Source: Massilia sp. Bi118
GTDB taxonomy: Bacteria > Pseudomonadota > Gammaproteobacteria > Burkholderiales > Burkholderiaceae_D
Assembly: GCF_918697865.1 (NCBI RefSeq)
Contig: NZ_CAKKMV010000020.1
Span: forward strand, 1 to 64,000
Direction: 5' to 3'
Length of the DNA: 64,000 bases
Both the position numbers and the translations under genes were made by a program. Positions 1 through 7,786 of this stretch are shown one piece after another. Numbering within the stretch: position 1 is the stretch's first letter; each line of letters starts with the position of its first letter. A model generated the notes under the pieces. That model made no database searches, was not told where the DNA came from, and saw only the letters and a list, made by a program, of their open reading frames with translations.

Positions 1-2364
1 CTCCTCGCGCTGGGCCTGATTGCCTCCGCCCTGCCCGCCGCGCAAGCGCAGGAAACCACGAGCGCCCAGCCCGCCCCCGCCGCCGGCGAAGTGCAGGCCG
101 TGGTCGTCACCGGCACCCGTTCGCTGAACCGCCGCACCCTCGAAACCGAATCGCCGGTCGACGTCATCTCCAGCCGTGAGCTGCTGAGTACCGGCTCGAA
201 CGAACTGGCGACCGTGCTCTCGCGTTTGCTGCCTTCAATGAACTTCCCGCGCCCGGTCGGCGCCGATGCCAGCGACGCCGTGCGTCCGGCCCAGCTGCGC
301 GGCCTGTCGCCGGACCAGACCCTGGTGCTGGTGAACGGCAAGCGCCGCCACACCTCGGCCGTGGTCAACGTCAACGGCACCCAGGGCCGCGGCTCGGCGC
401 CGGTCGACCTGAACGCGATCCCGCTGGCCGCGATCGACCACATCGAAGTCCTGCGCGACGGCGCCGCCGCCCAATACGGCTCGGACGCCATCGCCGGCGT
501 GGTCAACATCATCCTGAAGAAAGGCGCCGAAGGCGGCGAGGCGGAAATCCAGTACGGCGAATACGACAAGGGCGACGGCGAACAGACCACCGTACGCGGC
601 TCGACCGGCTTTGCGCTGGGCGACAAGGGCTGGGTGCGCGTGGCCGTCGAAGCCGCCAACCGCAACCCGACCAACCGCGCCTTTCCCGACCCGCGTCCGG
701 AAGCCGGCCCGCGCCAGGGCACCATCACCCAGCGCTACGGCGACCCGGACAGCCGTCCGCGCAGCCTCTTCCTCAACAGCCAGTACAACATCAACGAGAA
801 CCTCGACTGGTACGCCTTCGCCAACTACGGCGAGCGCAAGACCTCGTCGGCCGCGACCTGGCGCCTGGCCGGCCGCTCGCCGCTGTACCCGGAAGGCTTC
901 CTGCCGCTGGAGGACAGCAAATCGACGGATGCCTCGCTAGTGACGGGCCTGCGCGGCGACCTCGCCGGCTGGCGCTGGGACGCGAGCCTGAACTACGGCC
1001 GCAACCGCTTCAGCCTGGACGTCGACAACACCACCAACCTGAGCGCCGGTTTCCCGAACCCGGGCCAGACCAGCTTCTACGCCGGCAAGCTGACCTCGAC
1101 CCAGGAAATCGCCAACCTCGACGTGGCGCGCGACATCCCGGTGTCGTGGATGAGCGGCCCGCTGACGGTGGCGCTGGGCGCCGAAGCACGCTACGAGTCG
1201 TATGAAATCGGCGCCGGCGAGCCGAACTCGTATTTCGGCGGCGGCGCCCAGGGCTTCTCCGGCTTCCGTCCTGAAAATGCCGGCAAGAACAGCCGCAACA
1301 ACCAGTCGCTCTACCTGAACCTGGAAGGCGACATCACCAAACAGCTGTCCGGCTCCCTGGCCGTCCGGCACGAGCGCTACAGCGACTTCGGCAACACGAC
1401 TTCGGGCAAGGTCGCGGCGCGCTACGCCTTCACGCCGCAGTTCGCACTGCGCGGCACCTTCTCGAACGGCTTCCGCGCGCCTTCGCTGGCCCAGGAGTTC
1501 TACACCATCACGACGACCAACTTCCTGGTCATCAACGGCCAGAACACGCCGATCGAAACCGGCACCTTCCCGGTCAACAGCGCCGCCGCCCAGGCCCTCG
1601 GCGCCCAGCCGCTCAAACCCGAACGCGCACGTAACCTGAGCTTCGGCGCCCAGTGGCAGCCGATCCGCAACTGGACCACCACCGTCGACCTGTACCGCAT
1701 CGACATCGACGACCGCGTCATCTTCTCGTCCAACCTGCAGCTGTCCGGCGCTGCAGCGGCCGGCCTGAACGCGGCGCTGCAGAACCGCGGCATCTTCGTC
1801 GGCGCCGCGCGCTACTTCACCAACGCCGTCGATACCCGCACCAAGGGCGTGGACGTGGTCAGCACCTACCGGATGAACCTCGCCCAGGGCGCGCGCGCGG
1901 ACTTCACACTAGCCTACAACCACAACGACAACGAAGTGCGCCACGTCGCCGCCACCCCGGCCGTGCTGGCCAATGCGGGCCTGGTGCTGGCGGACCGCCA
2001 GACCGTGAATCGCCTGACCGTCGGTTCGCCGAAGGACAAGCTGAGCCTGTCCGGCGACTACACCCGCGGCACCTGGAGCGGCCACGCCAACGTGACGCGT
2101 TACGGAAAATTCACCGTCCCGCAAAACAACGTGGCGCTGGACCAGACCTACGATCCGCAATGGGTGCTGGACCTGTCGACGTCCGTCCGCGTGGCCAGCA
2201 ACTGGCGCGTGACGCTCGGCATCGACAACGTCACCAACCGCTATCCGGCGCAGGTGACGTCCCTGGGCAACCTGAACGTGAACGGCACCCAGCCGTACAG
2301 CGTGTGGGCGCCGAATGGCTTCAATGGGCGCTTCTTCTACGGTAAGGTGGGTTATACCTGGTAA
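1..2364 (+). CDS. TonB-dependent outer-membrane receptor, 5' end cut by window
   Basis: The reading frame is open from base 1 and begins inside a signal peptide (LLALGLIASALPAAQAQ), so only the first few codons lie outside the window. The mature N-terminus carries the plug domain: VVVTGTR opening, LVNGKRRH, then IEVLRDGAAAQYGSDAIAGV and NIILKKGA, the usual plug landmarks. A long beta-barrel follows and the protein ends FFYGKVGYTW, with the C-terminal aromatic residue needed for outer-membrane insertion. The family imports siderophores, cobalamin, sugars or other ligands using TonB/ExbBD energy; the ligand cannot be read from sequence. The style (APVDLNAIPL, AGVVNIILKK) is that of receptors often tied to carbohydrates or oligomers in these bacteria, which is only a guess. 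A hairpin terminator follows the stop. Confidence 0.93.
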   Translation, partial: LLALGLIASALPAAQAQETTSAQPAPAAGEVQAVVVTGTRSLNRRTLETESPVDVISSRELLSTGSNELATVLSRLLPSMNFPRPVGADASDAVRPAQLRGLSPDQTLVLVNGKRRHTSAVVNVNGTQGRGSAPVDLNAIPLAAIDHIEVLRDGAAAQYGSDAIAGVVNIILKKGAEGGEAEIQYGEYDKGDGEQTTVRGSTGFALGDKGWVRVAVEAANRNPTNRAFPDPRPEAGPRQGTITQRYGDPDSRPRSLFLNSQYNINENLDWYAFANYGERKTSSAATWRLAGRSPLYPEGFLPLEDSKSTDASLVTGLRGDLAGWRWDASLNYGRNRFSLDVDNTTNLSAGFPNPGQTSFYAGKLTSTQEIANLDVARDIPVSWMSGPLTVALGAEARYESYEIGAGEPNSYFGGGAQGFSGFRPENAGKNSRNNQSLYLNLEGDITKQLSGSLAVRHERYSDFGNTTSGKVAARYAFTPQFALRGTFSNGFRAPSLAQEFYTITTTNFLVINGQNTPIETGTFPVNSAAAQALGAQPLKPERARNLSFGAQWQPIRNWTTTVDLYRIDIDDRVIFSSNLQLSGAAAAGLNAALQNRGIFVGAARYFTNAVDTRTKGVDVVSTYRMNLAQGARADFTLAYNHNDNEVRHVAATPAVLANAGLVLADRQTVNRLTVGSPKDKLSLSGDYTRGTWSGHANVTRYGKFTVPQNNVALDQTYDPQWVLDLSTSVRVASNWRVTLGIDNVTNRYPAQVTSLGNLNVNGTQPYSVWAPNGFNGRFFYGKVGYTW

Positions 2365-2396
2365 GCCAACATAGGACTGGAGAATCGCTTTAAAAA

Positions 2397-2431
2397 CGGC
2401 GGGCCGGATTTTTCTGGCGCCGCCGCTTTTT
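2397..2431 (+). terminator. Rho-independent terminator after the receptor gene
   Basis: CGGCGG (2397-2402) pairs with CCGCCG (2420-2425), extended by GCC/GGC with one bulge, around an A/T-rich loop; five T follow (2427-2431) and five A precede. It sits 33 bp after the receptor stop and before the stop of the opposing 2458-2919 gene, so it may serve both strands. Confidence 0.75.
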
Positions 2432-2457
2432 CGCACGCTAGCTATCCATTACCTGGC

Positions 2458-2919
2458 TTACTTCTGCCGCGCCGCGTCGAAGAACCATCCATCCCAATGG
2501 ATGACAAGCCGGTCACGGTTTTTGATGAAAGCGATAGTGCAGCCGAGATTCACGACCGTTACCGGATTTGGCAAACCAAGCTTTCGAGCACTCGCATGCG
2601 CCTGCTCGCGCAGATATAGCCGAGGCTCGACACGCTCGGCATCGAGGTCGGGCGGGGGACAATTCCGCGATCCGAACTGCACGCTTTCCTGGCTGATCTT
2701 GATGGTTTTCCCGACCAACTGACGTGCTTCCCGCTCGTCGATAGACGTGATTTGCGATCCATCGAGTGCTGCAGTCAGCTTCCATTTGCCTAACACGCTT
2801 TGCTTCTGCTTTTCCGCGCCTTGAGCGGAACATGTCATCGACGCGGCCAGGCTAAAGACCGCGATCATAAAGAGAAGTCGGATATTTCCTGCCGATGGAG
2901 CGCGTATTTGAAGCAACAT
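2458..2919 (-). CDS. Exported small protein, candidate immunity protein to the adjacent lysozyme
   Basis: 153 residues from the ATG at 2919, chosen because AAGGGAG lies 5-6 bases upstream; a longer frame would overlap the lysozyme gene. Residues about 12-32 form a signal peptide (LLFMIAVFSLAASMTCSA), so the mature protein should be periplasmic. The rest is a small soluble domain (GKWKLTAALDGS near the start, NRDRLVIHWDGWFFD at the end) that I do not recognise. It starts 10 bases after the stop of the GH24 lysozyme gene on the same strand and is probably co-transcribed. An exported partner directly behind a peptidoglycan-cutting T6SS cargo is the classic place for an immunity protein; that role is inference from position and targeting only. 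Confidence 0.72.
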   Translation of the reverse strand: MLLQIRAPSAGNIRLLFMIAVFSLAASMTCSAQGAEKQKQSVLGKWKLTAALDGSQITSIDEREARQLVGKTIKISQESVQFGSRNCPPPDLDAERVEPRLYLREQAHASARKLGLPNPVTVVNLGCTIAFIKNRDRLVIHWDGWFFDAARQK

Positions 2920-2929
2920 ATTGTCTCCC

Positions 2930-3469
2930 TTATTGAGTAGCAGCTTCCTGCGTAATTCGAAATGGCGCACTCTCCTCTTCGCGACGCTTGATTAATCCAG
3001 GAGCGACAACATACTTTTTCTTGCCTTTCTCCCGGATTTCGACCTTTACCATCCGCGAGATATTCGATGCCGCCCCGTCGAAATCCTTGGCATTCACATA
3101 GCCATAAGTACCGCTTGCACCGGTTGGCCCAGTGTTATAGGTAAGGCTACAGAGCGCATCGAACTGTGATTGATTGAGCGGAACTTTGATGTTCCGCCGC
3201 ACGGCGCGCTCCGCATCCGCGACGCGACGCTCGAACTCCTGGTCGACCATTTCGACAGAGACCTTCTTCCCTAATTCTTCAGGGCTGCAGACGCCCCGAT
3301 GGGCCAGGATCCCCGCACCCCAGGTGCAATGCCCCTTGTCCTTTCCCATATCGTTGTAGTACTTGTAGATATTCTTTTCGGTAGCGCGCATACGTGCTTT
3401 TGCTCCAGGACTCATCTTCATATGCGCCACGGTACTGAGCACTGAAGAATTGACAGGCGTGCCGGTCAT
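2930..3469 (-). CDS. Phage-type lysozyme (GH24), probable T6SS effector
   Basis: 179 residues. The T4-lysozyme catalytic arrangement is visible: Glu31 (RATEKNIYKYYND), Asp40 and Thr49 in HCTWGAGIL, followed by the family's NQSQFDALCSLTYNTG helix. The family cleaves the MurNAc-GlcNAc bond of peptidoglycan. There is no signal peptide and no holin, spanin or other phage gene nearby; instead an hcp gene diverges 126 bp away and an exported small protein follows, so delivery by a type VI system is the best reading. The ATG at 3469 has no clear ribosome site, and ATGs at codons 17 and 19 are alternatives still upstream of the catalytic Glu. A prophage remnant is the other possibility. Confidence 0.85.
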   Translation of the reverse strand: MTGTPVNSSVLSTVAHMKMSPGAKARMRATEKNIYKYYNDMGKDKGHCTWGAGILAHRGVCSPEELGKKVSVEMVDQEFERRVADAERAVRRNIKVPLNQSQFDALCSLTYNTGPTGASGTYGYVNAKDFDGAASNISRMVKVEIREKGKKKYVVAPGLIKRREEESAPFRITQEAATQ

Positions 3470-3595
3470 GGGAGAACGCCGTTATCGTCGAAACGATCAA
3501 CGTAGCACTGCAGCTCTTCCATCGCTTGACGCCAAACAAGCAAGCTCAAGGGGACTTGGTTGAACATCGCAAGCTCCACATACCTTGGAGGAATC

Positions 3596-4087
3596 ATGGC
3601 AATCGACGTCTACCTGCAAATCGACGGCATCAAAGGCGAGTCCCACGACGATAAACACAAGGACTGGATCGAGTGCGGCACCGTCAACTGGGGCATCCTC
3701 CAGCCACGCAGCGCCACTGCATCGACTGGCGGCGGCCATACTGCCGAACGCGTGGAAATTCAGGAAATCACATTCAGCAAGATGGCCGACTTGTCCTCGC
3801 CAATACTTATGCAGACCTGCGCCATGGGCAAGACTATCCCAAAGGCAAAGTTTGAATTTATGCGGGCGGACGGCGACGGCATGCCGATCAAGTATTTCGA
3901 GATCGAACTCGAGAACGTACTGATTGGCGCGATCGCCCCTGGCATCGAAGCCGGCTCGATACTGGGCGAACACGTCAGCCTGAAGTTCTCGAAAGTAAAA
4001 TGGAAATACACCCAACAGAAAATTGGCGGCGGCGCGGGTGGTTCGACAGTGGGCGGATGGGACCTGGCTGCAAACAAAGTCGCATAA
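3596..4087 (+). CDS. hcp: Hcp family type VI secretion tube protein
   Basis: 163 residues, opening MAIDVYLQIDGIKGE and continuing WIECGTVNWG, GGGHTAERVE, SPILMQTCAMGKTIPKAKFE and DGDGMPIKYFEIELENV, all standard Hcp landmarks. The ATG at 3596 is set by GGAGG about seven bases upstream; a TTG at 3560 is less likely. Hcp hexamers stack into the T6SS inner tube and carry small effectors. No sheath, baseplate or ClpV genes are in the window, so this is an orphan hcp, diverging from a lysozyme gene that probably encodes its cargo. The C-terminus (TQQKIGGGAGGSTVGGWDL) is shared almost exactly with the broken hcp near 47 kb. Confidence 0.95.
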   Translation: MAIDVYLQIDGIKGESHDDKHKDWIECGTVNWGILQPRSATASTGGGHTAERVEIQEITFSKMADLSSPILMQTCAMGKTIPKAKFEFMRADGDGMPIKYFEIELENVLIGAIAPGIEAGSILGEHVSLKFSKVKWKYTQQKIGGGAGGSTVGGWDLAANKVA

Positions 4088-4142
4088 GTCCGCCGACCGT
4101 AGCGAACGCTGCCCCTGGGCCCAGTCTGGTTATCATCGGGGC

Positions 4143-4907
4143 ATGCACAACATACCAATGTGGGCCCAGGCCGGCTTCTGGGGTTTCGTGGCCGGCGCCG
4201 CGCTGCTGATCGGCGCGGCGGTCGGTTATTTCATCAAGGTGCCGCAGCGCCTGATCGCCGGCATCATGGCCTTCGGCAGCGGCGTGCTGATCTCCGCCCT
4301 CTCCTTCGAACTAATGGACGAAGCCTACCGCCAGGGCGGCTTCGACGCCACCGCCTACGGCTTCCTGGGCGGCGCGGCGGTCTACACGGCAGCCAACTGG
4401 TACCTCAACCACCGCGGCGCCAGGCATCGCAAGCGCTCGGGCGAGCAGCAGCCCTCCGAGTCGGAGAACAGCGGCAGCGGCCTGGCGATCGCCGTCGGCG
4501 CCCTGCTCGACGGCATTCCCGAATCGATCGTGATCGGCCTGTCGATGCTGAAGGGCGGCGTGGTCAGCACCGTGGCAGTGGCGGCGATCTTCCTGTCCAA
4601 CGTGCCCGAGGGCCTGTCCAGCGCCGCCGGCATGAAGAAGGCCAGGCGCTCCGCCATCTACGTGTTCGGCATCTGGGGCGGCATCGCGCTCGCCTCGGGC
4701 CTCGCCTCGCTGGTCGGCTATACCGTCTTCCAGAACTTCTCCAGCGAGATCGTGGCCGCGACCACCGCGGTGGCGGCCGGCGCGATCCTGGCGATGCTGG
4801 TCGATACCATGATCCCCGAAGCTTTCGAGGTGGCGCACGACTTTGCCGGCCTGATTACCGTGGCCGGCTTCCTGGCGGCGTTCGCACTCAGCCGGCTCGG
4901 TGGCTAG
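4143..4907 (+). CDS. ZIP-family divalent metal transporter
   Basis: 254 residues with about seven or eight membrane segments. The ZIP metal-site helices are recognisable as GALLDGIPESIVIGLSM and FLSNVPEGLSSAAGMKK, separated from the N-terminal helices by a hydrophilic loop (HRGARHRKRSGEQQPSESE). The ATG at 4143 is preceded by CGGGG; upstream in-frame codons overlap hcp and are not used here. ZIP proteins move Zn, Fe or Mn into the cytoplasm; the metal cannot be assigned. It starts 55 bp after hcp but has no functional tie to it. A second, more distant ZIP gene is at 15960-16877. Confidence 0.85.
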   Translation: MHNIPMWAQAGFWGFVAGAALLIGAAVGYFIKVPQRLIAGIMAFGSGVLISALSFELMDEAYRQGGFDATAYGFLGGAAVYTAANWYLNHRGARHRKRSGEQQPSESENSGSGLAIAVGALLDGIPESIVIGLSMLKGGVVSTVAVAAIFLSNVPEGLSSAAGMKKARRSAIYVFGIWGGIALASGLASLVGYTVFQNFSSEIVAATTAVAAGAILAMLVDTMIPEAFEVAHDFAGLITVAGFLAAFALSRLGG

Positions 4908-4938
4908 CCTCTCAGACGCGTGGCGGATCGGTTTGCCA

Positions 4939-4952
4939 CCCCATTCGTGGGG
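4939..4952. other. Small hairpin with TTCG tetraloop
   Basis: CCCCA-TTCG-TGGGG in the 120 bp gap between the ZIP gene and the exported-protein gene. The tetraloop is unusually stable in RNA, but there is no T-run after it, so a terminator role is uncertain. Confidence 0.3.
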
Positions 4953-5027
4953 CTAACAACCTGAAACGTCGCGCGCTATCGTGCAGGCCTCGCACCTCCC
5001 CATAACGATTAAAGCAAAGAGGCAACC

Positions 5028-5744
5028 ATGACCCGCATTTCTTCCAAGCTTGTTTCCATGTGCGCGGCCGGCGCCTGCCTGCTGGCGATGAACGCCGCCC
5101 ACGCCCAGTTGTCCGCGCTCGGCGGCCTGGCCAGCAGCCTCGGCGGCATGCTGGGCAAGGCCGTGAACCCGATGGCCGGCGCCGACGCCTACGACGTCGA
5201 CGCGAATCACATCGACACCTTCGTGCGCAAGTCCGCGGAACTCTCGGAAATCGCCGGCCGCTCGGTCACCGCGATCAACGCCGCTTTCGCCAGCGAAGAA
5301 CAGCTGATGGCCAAGCGCGCGGCACTGGCGGCCATCGCCGCGGTGACGGATCCGAAGGACCGCGCGGCGCGCTACCGCGCGCTCTACGACCTTGAAGCCA
5401 GCGAAACGAAGCGCCTGATCGACTCCGGCGGCATGGAAAAACGCATGGCGGCGCTGGACGGCGAGAAGAAAAAGCTGATCGGCCAGGCCCTGCTGAACTT
5501 CGCGATCGGCGCGCTGCAGGCGGTGGAACTGGGCCGCCAGGGCAAGTCGATCGCGGCATCAAGCGCCATGAACCCGGTGGAACTGGTGCGACTGACGCCG
5601 GTGAAGGATGCGATCCCGATGCTGGCCAAGGTGGCGATCGATGTGTCCGGGTTCATGGGGACGGTGGTGAAGCTGGCGAAGAGTGCGGATATTGCGGTGC
5701 CGAAGGTGGGGGTGGATAGCAAGGCGGTGGCTTTGAATGTTTGA
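5028..5744 (+). CDS. Exported protein of unknown function
   Basis: 238 residues from an ATG preceded by AGAGG. A clear signal peptide ends MNAAHA-QLSAL. The mature part is mostly helical and Ala-rich, with charged stretches (EASETKRLIDSGGMEKRM, LDGEKKK) and a glycine-rich start (LGGLASSLGGMLGK). No cysteine pair, catalytic motif or anchor is visible, so it is probably periplasmic. I do not recognise the family. It stands alone between a ZIP gene on the same strand and a palindromic repeat; the last 100 bases are less GC-rich than the rest. Confidence 0.75.
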   Translation: MTRISSKLVSMCAAGACLLAMNAAHAQLSALGGLASSLGGMLGKAVNPMAGADAYDVDANHIDTFVRKSAELSEIAGRSVTAINAAFASEEQLMAKRAALAAIAAVTDPKDRAARYRALYDLEASETKRLIDSGGMEKRMAALDGEKKKLIGQALLNFAIGALQAVELGRQGKSIAASSAMNPVELVRLTPVKDAIPMLAKVAIDVSGFMGTVVKLAKSADIAVPKVGVDSKAVALNV

Positions 5745-5781
5745 AGCGCTGCGGGGCCACTGGGCACCCATAGCTTGTAAA

Positions 5782-5883
5782 CGTCATTCCCGCGCAGGCG
5801 GGAATCCAAGTTAGCGTGAGGAGCCAAGCACTTTTGCTTGCGGCCCGCGACGAACTTGGGTTCCCGCCTTCGCGGGAACGACG
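5782..5883. repeat. Dispersed palindromic element, copy A
   Basis: About 102 bp bounded by two inverted 29-bp arms. Each arm carries its own palindrome (TTCCCGCG-N4-CGCGGGAA type): the left arm reads CGTCATTCCCGCG..., and the right arm is its reverse complement with few changes. Related units occur at 24137-24244, 32716-32852 and at the right edge from 63984. All are intergenic. Confidence 0.85.
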
Positions 5884-5900
5884 GGCATCTGCCGCAGGCC

Positions 5901-6482
5901 TCACTTCACCCGCTGCTTCTCCAGCTTCCGCGCCAGGGTCCGCCGGTGCAAGCCCAGCCGCCTGGCCGCCTCGGAAATATTGAAATCCGTCTCCGCCAGC
6001 ACCGCGTGGATCCGCTCCCACTCCAGGGTCTTGATCGAAGTCGCGCGGTTGGTCAGTTCCAGCTCCGTGTTCCCCGCCACATGGCCGAAAGCCGCCTCGA
6101 TGTCGTCGGTGTTCGAGGGCTTGGCCAGGTATTGCGAGGCGCCCAGCTTGATCGCCTCGACCGCGGTGCCGATGCTGGCGAAGCCGGTCAGCACCACGAT
6201 CTGCATCTCCTCGTCATGCGCATGCAGTAGCTGCACGCAGGCCAGGCCGGAGCTGTTGCCCTTCAGTTTGAGGTCGACCACCGCATAGTTCGGGTTGTGC
6301 TCCTTCAGCAGTTCCTGGGCTTCGTCGAAGCCGGGCGCGTGCAGCACCGTATAGCCGCGCCGTTCGAAGGAGCGGCCGAGGGTGCGCGCAAAGGCGTCGT
6401 CGTCCTCGATGATCAGGAGCAGGCGATCCTGATCATGGTCTTCGTCCTGGTCCTGGTCCTGCATGTTCTCTTCTTCGTTCAC
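5901..6482 (-). CDS. regA: RegA/PrrA/RoxR-family redox response regulator
   Basis: 193 residues from a GTG at 6482 that overlaps the stop of the kinase gene by four bases; an ATG at 6464 is a credible alternative. The receiver domain has the acidic pocket IIEDDDAF, the phosphorylation Asp at about 70 (YAVVDLKLKG), Thr in VVLTGFAS and Lys in YLAKP. The C-terminus is the short Fis-like helix-turn-helix of this family (NISEAARRLGLHRRTLARK). The family controls oxidase, respiratory and photosynthesis genes in answer to quinone and redox state. Odd feature: the N-terminus is an Asp/Gln repeat (DQDQDEDHDQD) that is not part of the usual receiver fold. The next feature downstream is the palindromic repeat. 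Confidence 0.9.
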   Translation of the reverse strand: MNEEENMQDQDQDEDHDQDRLLLIIEDDDAFARTLGRSFERRGYTVLHAPGFDEAQELLKEHNPNYAVVDLKLKGNSSGLACVQLLHAHDEEMQIVVLTGFASIGTAVEAIKLGASQYLAKPSNTDDIEAAFGHVAGNTELELTNRATSIKTLEWERIHAVLAETDFNISEAARRLGLHRRTLARKLEKQRVK

Positions 6483-7786
6483 TCTTGCTCCAATGCGATC
6501 GCCTTCAGCGGCAGGCTCAGGCGCACCTCGGCGCCGCCCTGCGGCCGGTTCGAGGCCGACACGCTGCCGCCCAGGGTGCGCGCCACGTTCACCACCAGGA
6601 ACAGCCCGAGCCCGCCGCCCGGCCGGCCCTTGGTCGACTGGTAGGGCTTGCCGAACTGGGCCAGCATGCCCGGGGCAAAGCCGGGGCCGCGGTCCGTCAC
6701 CGACAGCTGCAGCGTACCGCCGGCGGCGCTGGCTTCGAGGCCGACCCAGTCGGGCGAGGCTTCCAGTGCATTATCCAGCACATTGTCGATCATCTGCTTG
6801 AGGGCCGAATCGAAGGCCACCGGCAAGTCCTTCTCGATGCGGTTCACGTAGGCGAATTCGCGCACGGGCCGCGATTCCTGCCATTCCTCGACCAGTTCAT
6901 CCATGAAGGTCCGGATGGTGGTGCGCACCGCCGATTCGCCGCGCGCCTCGCCGGCCGACAGCAGAATGCCGCTGACGATGGACTTGCAGCGCTTCAGTTG
7001 CGCCTGCATCTCCGTGATCTCCTCGATCAAGTCCGGGTTGGCCTTGAATTCGCGCATGCGCTTCCAGTCGCCCAGGATCACCGACAGGGTTGCCAGCGGG
7101 GTTCCCAGTTCGTGGGCCGCACCCGAGGCCAGCAGGCCCATGCGAACGATATGCTCTTCCTCGGCGGCGCGCTGGCGCAGGTCGGCCAGCTGGGCGGCCT
7201 TGCCGCGCAGGGTGTTCGTGATGCGCGAGATGAAGACCACCAGCAGCGCCGCGTTCAGCACGAAGCAGATCAGCATGCCCTGCACGTACAGGCTGGAGAT
7301 GCCGCGCGCGTGGTCGAAGGGCAGCGGCAGCGGGCGCGCGAAGATCGACAGCCCGGCCAGGCAGGCCAGGGTGATGCCGACGATGGTCCAGGTCGACCAG
7401 GCTTCCAGCAGCACCGCCGACAGGATCACCTGCAGCAGGAACAGGAAGGCGAAGGGATTGGTGGTGCCGCCCGACAGGTAGAGCTGCATGGTCAGGCTGG
7501 CGACGTCGACCAGCAGGGCCAGGAACAGTTCGTTGTTGGTGACGGGGCGGTGCTCGTGCCAGCGCAGGTGGCTGGCGACGTTGAAGGCGATCAGGCAGGC
7601 CAGCACCTCGAGCATCTGCACCAGCGGCAGCTTGACGTCGAAGATCAGGATCGCGCCCGCGATCGTGGTGATCTGGCCGATGACGGCGATCCAGCGCAGC
7701 TCGATCAGCTGCAGCATGTTCTTGTGGCCGGCGACGTATTCGACGTCGGCGGCGGTGTTTTTCAGTACGTCAGTCGTCGTGCTCAT
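6479..7786 (-). CDS. regB: RegB/PrrB/RoxS-family redox sensor histidine kinase
   Basis: 435 residues. Six membrane helices span about 30-190. The quinone-binding heptapeptide of the family is present as GGTTNPF (106-112). The H-box GAAHELGTPLATLS puts the phospho-accepting His at 225, and a Cys at 267 (LKRCKSI) lies close to where RegB has its redox-active Cys265. The N-box (IDNVLDNALEAS) and G-boxes (DRGPGFAPG, GGGLGLFL) of the ATPase domain follow. The gene overlaps surf1 by 17 bases and regA by four, so it belongs to the cyo operon. In known members, oxidised quinone inhibits the kinase; here its likely task is matching oxidase supply to redox state. Confidence 0.93.
   Translation of the reverse strand: MSTTTDVLKNTAADVEYVAGHKNMLQLIELRWIAVIGQITTIAGAILIFDVKLPLVQMLEVLACLIAFNVASHLRWHEHRPVTNNELFLALLVDVASLTMQLYLSGGTTNPFAFLFLLQVILSAVLLEAWSTWTIVGITLACLAGLSIFARPLPLPFDHARGISSLYVQGMLICFVLNAALLVVFISRITNTLRGKAAQLADLRQRAAEEEHIVRMGLLASGAAHELGTPLATLSVILGDWKRMREFKANPDLIEEITEMQAQLKRCKSIVSGILLSAGEARGESAVRTTIRTFMDELVEEWQESRPVREFAYVNRIEKDLPVAFDSALKQMIDNVLDNALEASPDWVGLEASAAGGTLQLSVTDRGPGFAPGMLAQFGKPYQSTKGRPGGGLGLFLVVNVARTLGGSVSASNRPQGGAEVRLSLPLKAIALEQE

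Noticed and set aside
2930..4087. Prophage remnant
   Set aside because: A lysozyme is present but no holin, spanin, tail or integrase, and the neighbour is a clear T6SS Hcp.
5782..5883. CRISPR array or simple terminator
   Set aside because: Only two inverted arms with no regular spacers, and the same unit recurs between unrelated genes, so it is a dispersed repeat.
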